DNA of 64,000 nucleotides from Gerris lacustris (Eukaryota > Arthropoda > Insecta > Hemiptera > Gerridae): NCBI GenBank assembly GCA_951217055.1, contig OX578286.1:3264033-3328032 (forward strand), in the 5' to 3' direction. Below, piece after piece: positions 34,701 to 45,100 of the stretch. Position 1 is the stretch's first letter, and each line of letters begins with the position of its first letter. The notes under the pieces are model-generated. The model was not told where the DNA came from. It saw nothing but the letters and a program-made list of their open reading frames with translations, and ran no database searches. The position numbers and the translations under genes were made by a program.

Positions 34701-37700
34701 AATCAATTGCGAATGCTTCCGGAGAAAGTTGATGAGTTGTTGTCAGATACCTGTGAAAGGAAGGAACGCACAACTAAAGACTGAAGGGCTGAGGGAGACT
34801 CGTGCTAGCTACTAGCAACCTTGCACTGGCAGGCCTGTTTACATGTGCCTTATCAGTTCCCCCTCCCCTCGACTCGTGCCACTGGCAAGACAAAAATCAA
34901 ACCTCGTGCGATTTACTCGCATGCTATTTGATGTATACACATGCCAGCAGCTCTCCTCTTCAAGCTACTCGTATGTTTTTGTGCGAGTAACTAGCATGTG
35001 TATGAGATTAATAATCCTCAAAAGTTGCGAGCATAGAAATGCACACCCGGAGTGAAAGATAAATATATCCGCAGGACACGGGATGCTGAGACCCGGTCGG
35101 GAACAAGCAGACGCTATCACTCTCACGATTTCCACGTGACGAAGTTAATGATGCGCTGGCTATGGTGGTTGCAGCATGAGAAAACCAATGCTAGAAGACA
35201 ACTGACTCGATGTTCGGAAATGACAAGCTAAGGTAGGGTGGGGGTACCTGGGTTTAGCAAGAAAACTAAATGAACTTCGGTCGTAAATTGAATTAATCTT
35301 CAACGCCAGACCTTCTTTAAATTCTTAAAAAATAAATCTAATTAGATAGCAATTAGGTTTTAGCCTAATCCCAAACAGTAATGCTTACTGTTAATATTCA
35401 TTCTAAGATAGTTTAACTGTTAATATTAATTCTAGTTATGGTTTAACTGTTAATATTCATTCTAGGTATGATTTAACTGTTAATATTCATTCTAGGTACT
35501 GTTTAACTGTTAATATTCATTCTAGGTATGGTTTAACTGTTAATATTCATTCTAGGTATGATTTAACTGTTAATATTCATTCTAGGTACTGTTTAACTGT
35601 TCATATTCATTCCAGGTATGGTTTAACTGTTAATATTGATTCTAGGTAATGGTTGCTTTATTTGAGAAGAAACTGAGCTACCAGCCTGTTTCTGTAGATA
35701 TTCTTAAAAATGACAACTATTCTCCTTGGTACCTTGAAATCAATCCACGAGGTGAAGTGCCCGTCCTTAAAGATGGAATTAAAATCATACCGGATTCAAA
35801 CAGGATAGTCGACTACCTCGAAGACAACTTTAGTAATGGTTAGTTCACATTTCAACTGCCCGTCAGCTACTCTTCATTGTACCAACTAAGTACGACACAT
35901 AATACAAATTATTATTAAACAATTAAAACCTAAATATCAATCAATGAAGACATTAAGGCCGTCCGCACATGGGGCGATACAACAGCAATACAATATTGCC
36001 AGCCTGTTGCTTCCTAGGTAAGGGGGCGGGGACCACCAATGGGGCGATAGGGAGGCGGGGACCACCAATGGGGCGATAGGGAGGCAATCAATCGGAGTTA
36101 AACTCGACGGGTGCGATACTTGCAATACTGGCGACTTTGGAAGCAACTTTGAAGCAATATTGCAGGTGTTGCATTTGTTATATGATTGTATATATCCATT
36201 TGTTATATGATTTTATATGTCCATTTGTTATATGATTTTACCCTCACGGAGTACTCTTGTGTTATTTTATAAAACAAATACAAAAATGAATGGAAGCATC
36301 ATTATATTTTATTTTACAAATAAAATTTAAATAAATTAACTTTAATAATGCTGATTAGTATTTAATTAAAAAAAATAACTAAAAAGGGAAAATAAAGATA
36401 AAGAAATATGTGTTTAGCTTGTAATTAAATAAAACTAATATAAAATCAAATAAATAAATTTATTTTTATCAATATTATAAAATACATATATACGAGTATA
36501 GATGACTACATTTTCCTTTATTTATTTGAAAATATGTTTTTTTTTTTTTTAATTATGTTTTTTCCCTATTAAATAAATTCTTTAAAATTTTACTCCCATT
36601 ATAAGAAAATAGAAGGGAGTAACAATCTAAAGAAGGTGTACGGAATGTTCTTCTTTAGACTGTTACTCCCCTTATACAAACAAAATTGATTGGACTAAAC
36701 ATTCATTTTTTTTTGACAAAATTATTAATATTCTCCTCAAAGATTACTGCACTCATTAGATTTTGTATTTTTTATAACCTATTTAAACTTATAACTAATA
36801 ATTATATAATAACACATTGAAAATGAATAAAAGAAGAGTTTCAGGTATGAGTTGACAACAAAATATCGCCCCGTGTGGGCATGCCCTGTTTTTAGATCGG
36901 CGATATCGTATTGCTGTTGTATCGCTTTCATATCGCCCCGTGTGCGGACGGTCTAAAGAAACCGGTTTGGCTTACATCCGCACCTTATTGAAACCAGGGG
37001 AAAATCCTCTACATCCAAGGTGAGTGCTAACTCTTGACAGCTCAGGTTAGCCAAGCTGTATGAGGTGCAGAAAAAAAGCCACTAGGCCTACTTCCAGTTA
37101 TTTCCCTATGGTGTCTGAGATAACTGTCATCATGAACCAACTGTAAACTCAGAAAACACAAAGGTATATTTATAAAAGTATATATTTGTGTTCTGAATAT
37201 TACCCTTTGTACACATACATACAATGGTGCTTGTATTCGTAATAGTGTAGGTGAGTAAAGGTGGATTCATAGCTAGCAGATCTTGGCACGAATCAATATA
37301 TTCATCGCATATCTACTGTATGAAGGCCTTATGCTCCGAGATCCCCTGCTGTAAACCTACCTTTAATACTAGAGTAAGAGTGAATACCACAAATCTGGTA
37401 AACCGTTACAAAATGTCCGACATTTATTGATATTTGTATGTATTTGTTTTCAGGCAGTACTCCACGTCTGATACCTATAGACCAGGGTAACGAAGTTAAA
37501 CAGAAAGTACTGTACTTCCGTGAACTTATAGACAGTATACCTGCCAATACAGTAACCATAGGATGCTGTTATCACTCTGAGCTTATCAGTAATCCTAGGC
37601 TGCCATTCATCTCTCCCATAAGAGCTTTAATGAAAGGTAACTTTTGTATTTTATCCATTTATTGTAATAAAAAATAAACATATAAAGTATACATACATAA

Positions 37701-39057
37701 ACTATACATTATCCTTTTTTAACTTATATTACAATTCAGCGTACGCTGTGGCCCCTTGAAGGGTATATAAACTTTTGTATTAAACATGATAATTATGAAT
37801 TTAATGGGTTTTTGATCATTTCTTGCTTTGTTTTTAATGTGTTTTAAATGTTTATAACAAGTTGATCCCCTTGAATGTGAAAATCTAAACTTTCCCTCTG
37901 GCTAAAAGAAAAAAAACAAATTTCGTTTGACATTTTTATCTAATAGTTATTTATGCACCTAGAGAGTAAAGTAAGCCATTATTCCCTGAGCGAAAAAGTT
38001 GGTTCTTGAGGCGAAGCCGAAGGAACCATGGAGGGAATAACTAATTAGCTCCTGAGGCGCAGCCGAGGGAGATAATTATCGCGAGGGGAATAATGGCACT
38101 TTACTCACGAGGTACATACAATATTTTATCTCCAGTAGAAAGAAAATACACATTTTCGTCCATTGCACAGTTTTTATTTATTATTTTAATTAATAACAAT
38201 AATTATTAGCACTTTTAGTAGCAGATATAAGAGATTCAATATTAAAAACAAATAAGAATTGGAATTAAACTCAAATAGAAGGTTATTTAGATGCAGGTTA
38301 TAAACAAAGATAAACATGGTCGAAAAACTCAGTGCCGCCAACCTGATTTCAACAACTTCATTACATTAGCCATTCATTTTCTACTATTTACTAGGCATCG
38401 CGTGGCTCTATCATTGAAGCGAGCGTATAGTAATAAATATTTATTGAATATTGAAAAAAAAGATTATTGTGAATCATGATGAGTTGATAGATAGTGGGTC
38501 TGGTAGTAGTACAGCGGCTAGTAAGGGAACCACCCCGCATTCTTAATATTTCTCTAACCATACAGCTCTATTTCAATATTTATAATTTGTATCTCTTTGC
38601 TACACAAAAACTACTGCATGTATCAAATTGAAATTTTGCATGCCTGTTTCAATTGTGCATCAGATGGTGTCTATGAAGTTTTATTAAAATCGTCACGTTA
38701 GAACGTAAGATATCGGTAAAAAGGTTGTTTTCTCTATTTTAAACGTTTAGGCCCGCTTTAATAGTTTTAGCGATCTTTATTAATTCATAGCGGTGTCGCT
38801 GTTGGTTTTACTAAAAAATGTTATTTGAAAAAAATGTTCGTCTCATCGAATAGATGATGATAGAATCTTTTCCCGTCCTGAAATTCCAATTTAATTTTTG
38901 AACCTCTCGTTTACGCGAGCGTTGCGCGCGAACTCTTGGACGGATCACGCTGTCCAACGAACTTAGCCTGAGTATTAGTAAGAGGATCATGTATACCAAA
39001 TTTCAACTAAATCGGTCAACTTTTACTCAAGTTATCGTCACACGCGTGAACGTTACT

Positions 39058-39125
<68 letters not shown>

Positions 39126-42100
39126 CGGAGCATATTTCGTTGAATGTAGGAAGCTCGCTACGCTCGCTTCAATAAAATAATTAAGTTGCAATCTTTACTT
39201 TTTTGCCCTACTTTACTTTTTCGCCCTACTTTTACTTTTTCTCCCTACTTTTTGACTCACTCTTTAGTCCCTCTAAACTAATTCAAAATCATAACTTTTT
39301 TTCCCTACTGGAGATAAACATTTTTATCTTGTGTAAAATAAATTGCTAACATATCATTAATAGTTATTTATGCACTTAGGAAATAATGTAAGATATTATT
39401 TCCCGCGTGACTCAGTTGATTCCTGAGGCAAAGCCAAAGGAATCAAGGCAACTAAATCCCGAGGCGAAGCCGACGGTATTAGGTATCTTAATTCCCTAGG
39501 TGAAGCCGAGGGATTAATGCCATTAGCTCCCGAGGTGTAGGCAAGGGAGATAATTATAACAAGGGAATTAATGCATTATTCTCGTGGTACATACAAAATT
39601 TTATCTCCAGAAAAAGGTCTATATAAGATTTATTCAACAAAGAAAACATTTGTATTTCTTTATTAAACGTATTTAATACAGCAATAAAATAATATAAATT
39701 ATTTAAAACAATTAGTAATCACTTGTAAAGTAATAAAAAAAGAAAGAAAAGCAAAACTAAAGTAGAAACATCGTAGAATGACTCGTAAAGTAATAAAAAA
39801 AGAAAGAAAAGCAAAACTAAAGTAGAAACATCGTAGAATGACTCGCAATACAACTGGGAGTTTAAAAGCAGTGTTGCCAACCTGATTTCAAAAAATTCAC
39901 TACCTTCACCGTTCATTCTCTACTATTTACAAAATAATTAGATTGGATTATAATCCTGCTTTTACATTATATCCCCGTTTTCACATTATTTCCCCTTTTT
40001 AAGAACGGGGATGAAAAGACCAACATTATAACTTATAAACTAGCCCTGAATAGTTACTTTTAAAAGTAAGCCATTATTCCCTGAGCGAAAAAGTTGGTTC
40101 TTGAAGTGAAGCCGAAGGAACCATGGTCCCTAATTCCCGAGGCGCAGCTGAGGGAAAAACTCTAATTAGCTCCCGAGGCGCAGCTGAGGGAAAAACTCTA
40201 ATTAGCTCCCGAGGCGCAGCTGAGGGAAAAACTCTAATTAGCTCCCGAGGCGCAGCTGAGGGAAATAATCATTGCTAGGGGAATAATGGCACTTTACTCA
40301 CGAGGTACATACAATATTTTATCTCCAGTAAAAAGAAAATACACATTTTCATCCATTGCACAGTTTTAATTTATTATTTTAATAAATAACAATAATTATT
40401 AGCACTTTTAATAGCAGATATAAGAGATTCAATATAAAAAACAAATAAGAATTGGAATTAAACTCAAATAGAAGGTTATTTAGATGCAGGTTATAAACAA
40501 AGATAAACATGGTCGCAAAACTCAGTGCCGCCAACCTGATTTAAACAACTTCATTACAACTTAATTAAGTTGCAATCTTTACTTTTTTGCCCTACTTTAC
40601 TTTTTCCCCCTACTTTTACATTTTCGCCCTACTTTTTGAGTTCAGGGATGAAAAGACTTACTTTAGTCCCTCTAAACAAATTCATAATTATAAATTTTTC
40701 GTCCCAACTGGAGATAAATGTAATTTAACGGTTAATTAATTATTAAAGCATATGCGGGTTGATTTGTTTTGTTTGTTCAGCTGGTGATGGACGTAACGGA
40801 GAGAAGTTACGAGAGTATGCGGAGAAGTACCCTCAGTACAGAGATATATTGCTGAGCAAGGCAGAGAAACACGATGAGAATCACCAGATAGTTTCTGATA
40901 TCGGCAACTTCACCAAACTTCTTAGTAAAGTTGATAGTGCTCTTCAAGAAGTAGAACAACAGCTGTCTACTGTTAGAGGTACGTCGTATTCTTTATTCTT
41001 TCATCTCTGTTTCTTTACAACCTCCGAGAGCCTGTCGGTCTAATCTGAAGGCCAGTTTTGTAGTTCAGTTGATAGTTATAGACTGTTTATCAAGGTATAG
41101 ATAGATATCCAGGTGTTGTTAGATATTGTTGTGATTTGTGTTAGACATTAAGCGTAATAAAAAAATGTATGTATGTATGTGTGTACATGTATATTTTGTG
41201 TTTAAACCTGTATTACTGTTTCTGATTTTACTGTAAAGTGATGCAATTCTCTTAATAAATGCATGCATAAATTCTTATACATTATAGTAGTATAGTATAG
41301 AAACTGTATTAAAACGAATCCATTTTTTACAGTGAGTTGAACATATTCTTTAAAAAATTTAACAAATATTTAAATCTGATGGGACAAATTTTAACTTAAT
41401 TCCTCTTAGGTAGAGGTGATACCAGACAAATAATACTTTAAGATAATAAATAATAATAATTTAAGATTAATAACAACTAATTATTGAAGATTTCTCTAAA
41501 TCTATACAACAACATGCACAAACTTAATAGTCCAGGAGATAGCGTGCAAAAAAGTGTCTGACTAACATCAAGCTAGAATTTTGTATACAAGTCAATCTTT
41601 TAGCGCCTTTTAAGAATATGTGGTCGGCTAAGTTCGTCTGCGGGACATAGCTTGGCAATAGGCGTTTAAAAATAACAAACCGGTGGAGAGCGGCCATGTC
41701 TCACCAATTATGGTGGACAATGTGATTTTCATGATCCTGAGTACAGAATTAGTTAGTAGACCAAAAATCAAGTCGATTTTATTTTCACACTTGATAGGTT
41801 AGTTATTCAAATATTACTAAAAATCAACGTTGTCACCTGTCAAGGAACAAACTAACATCGACTTGATTTTCGGGCTACTAACTAATTCTGTACTCAGGAT
41901 CATGAAAAACACATTGTCCACCATAATTGGTGAGACATGGCCGCTCTCCACCGGTTTGTTTTTTTCAAACGCCTATTGCCAAGCTATGTCCCGCAGACGA
42001 ACTTAGCCGACCACATATTCTTAAAAGGCACTAAAAGATTAACTTGTACACAAAATTCCAGCTTGATGTTAGTCAGAAACTTTTTTGCACGCTATCTCCT

Positions 42101-45100
42101 GGACTATAAACACACACATACGTGCATACAATAAATATAAATATGTGTAAATAAATGTGATTTAATTATATTTTTAAAAAAATTCTTATACATTAGAGTC
42201 TCATTAATCCAGATTTTATTGAACTGGGCACTGTCCGGATCACTAAAATTCCAGATTAAACGGAATCAGTTTTAAAATGTCTGTAAAACTAGTATTAGCT
42301 GGGTAAAACTATTCAGATCCTAGTTTTTAATAATAAAAATGATTGTTTTAGTCAGAACGAAGGCCCACTTTATAAACCTATAAAATTGACTTAGGATAAA
42401 AACATAATGTCTAGACTATCATATTAATAAAAATTCAAAGATTATTGATTGTACATAGTTAGAGAAAATTATTGAGATGTGTCTAGATTAGCCAGATGTC
42501 CAGACTAGCAGGGTCTGGATTACCACAAGACTTCTGTATTTTATTGTGGATTATTCTTACAAACAAGAAACTCCACACTGAAGTTTCCTTTCTGCACCCT
42601 TGAGTGGAAAAATAATGGAAACAAAATGTTTATTATAAATCCTTTAGGTTTGTTCCAACCACCAGTTCCGAATCAGTTACGGATTAGTCCGTGATTAACG
42701 TAATGCGCATGCGCGATCACTGACCGTTGGGAATTGATTTGTGATTTCGTTTTTGTTGGAACGCTCCTTTATCGAACCAAACTGTTTGCCGTGGTAGGTT
42801 TTAGCACTGTTATCAGAACAACTTTTTGAGTTGATCGTTTATGTGATTTTGCGTTCCTGTGCTATCGAAAATACCTGATCTTATTAATATTAAAGATATG
42901 GATGATGGATAAGTCAATAGTTGATAAAGATAAGTGCCAGTCGCTTAAATCAGGGCCTGATTTAGGCTACCTAGGGGTTCGCACAACAAGGGGGCGCCAC
43001 ACCTCAAAAGTTTCATTTTCTAATGCTAACTAAGCTCGAAAGTTGGAAGTAAAACCTACATACTCATAGAGGATACGACGAAAATACATGCACACATTTT
43101 AGAAATGTTTATTTATTACATGAATTCATGATTTCATTTCGATTTACGCCATTCACAATTTTCGGGCTTACTGAGGTGAGCCAGTTTTAGTAGACTCACG
43201 GCACACTCGTATTTTTATTGATATAATCCTAAAAAATCGGATTCTTTCGATATTTGTTTGAAAATGGAATAAGTATCAAAAGTCCATCTTGGAAAATATG
43301 TCCAATTTTTATTTTTTTTCAGAAATATCTAGAAAATGCCATTATATGCACAAAAATTCATTGTCTCATTCCTACAAAAACATTTTAAAAAGAAGAGTTG
43401 ATTCGCAAGAAAGGAGAATAATTATAATAGGCGAGCGAAATCAAAACAAAAACAATGAAGCGGAGCGGAAGGTTACGTTTCTGTTCACCCAAACTCAATC
43501 CCAAACTACTAGTCCCTGCCGCCGATCGCTGACTGCTCTGACTGGTTCCAAACTAATCCGTGATTCAATCAGAGCGTGTTTGGAACAGCCGATTAACAGT
43601 CGGAGTCAGTCAGAGTTTGAGTTTGGGCTCGTTGGAACTCTTTTTTCCAAATGCGCATGCGTCGTACAGTTCCAAACCAGTTTGAAGAGTGGTTGGAACA
43701 AACCTTTTATATTCATGCATTTTGGTTGTATGAGTCATCAACAAGTTTATTGAAGCAAAATTTGAAAATTTTCATAATAATCACTGTTATCGAGTTTTTA
43801 CAAGCAAGTTTGTTAATCAGTGTGTTTCTTATGGTGGGTGACCCTAAAATTAGACTGAAATGATTTTGTATCGGTGCAGAGTGTATGTTCCAATTTTCAG
43901 CTCGATTTGATGTCTGGAAAAGGGGTTTTTTTTTTTAGCCCTCCAAAGATTTTTATAGCAGCCAGCCATCTGTAAACACGCACAAGAGTAAAACTAATAT
44001 TAATAAAGATTTAAAAAGAGAATATATTGTTAATGTTTGGTTTCAGAGGAAGACTGGTTGATAACTGATAATTTCACGCTGGCGGATATCTACCTGTCTG
44101 TACTACTAGAAAGATTGTCTCAGGTCGGCTTGGAAGAAAGACTATGGGGTGGATCTCCTTTTCCTAAAAGACCACTTCTAAATAAGTATGTGTTCATTGA
44201 AATGAGCTTCTTAAATTTAAACAAATATGCATTCTGTCTGTCAGTAACGTTTACGAGTCCTACAAAACTTGAGTCAGATTGAGAATCAGTCAGTCTCAAT
44301 AATAATTTTTACTTTCTCATATAAAGAGAAAGTATTGTGATGGCGCGAAAATTCGATTTTGATGGATTTACACGTTTTGAGGTCCCCTGAGTCCAAAAAA
44401 GTGGTTTTTAAAAAATGTCTGTCTGTCGTCTGTGGTCTGTGCAGACGCCTGGAGCCTAAACTACTGGGCCGATTTTGACGAAATTTGGCATACATGTTCA
44501 GAAAAATCATACCCCGAGGCGAAATTGAGAAATTAATTTTAGCTCTAAATTTGGGGGCGCTACCCCCCAAAAACTCTGAAAAAACATGAAAAAAAATTAT
44601 TTCTCGAAAACGGTTCCGACGATTTTGATTAAAAAATTCTAAATTGTAGTCCATTTGAATACGAATCCAACGATATAAGCCGTTTTCCCGGGAAAAATCT
44701 AGTTCCTGAGAAATTAGCTTAAAACGCGGACGGAGAGAGCCCGGGTTCGATTCCCCGCCCAGGAGAAGTTATTTTTATGATAAATTTTGATGAAATGTTC
44801 AATAATATTTAAATGTACATTTGAAAACTAATAAATGGAAAATACTGGGTTAAGTAATTATAAACTCGTATATGAGAAAGTTTGTCTGAGTTGTCTCGGA
44901 CCGATTTCTTATGTATATTTTTATTGTTATATTTTTCAATACAGTTACCATATTAATTTATTTCGAATCGTATGTATAAATTTTGCTAAAATTAGAGTAA
45001 TAATAAAATTTAAGTTGGCTTGGTCCCCCTGTAAGGACAATACGGACACAGAATTGAAGTATAATCATGCATGATGTCACACAATGACTGGTTCTGATAA

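Larger units (their letters stand above)
37943..39325 (+). repeat. Stem-loop minisatellite element, copy E
   Basis: Head at 37943-38130 with GTTCTTGAGGCGAAGCCGAA and CTCCTGAGGCGCAGCCGAGG units; the body is interrupted by the element at 38391-39176 and ends CTGGAGATAA near 39325. ACATTTTTATCT occurs immediately before (about 37931-37942) and after (about 39327-39338) the repeat, possibly a 12-bp target duplication. Confidence 0.7.

Noticed and set aside
35388..35648. 30-bp repeats considered as a CRISPR array
   Set aside because: Units are head to tail without spacers and lie in an intron of GDAP1.
43289..43753. 154-codon plus-strand frame
   Set aside because: It lies almost wholly inside the AGGTTTGTTCCAACC-ended element, spans its right terminal repeat, and has no recognisable domain.
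44700..44800. Possible tRNA gene because of GGTTCGATTCCCCGCC
   Set aside because: No matching acceptor stem, D arm or A box at the right distance, and the T stem has mismatches; treated as part of a repeat.
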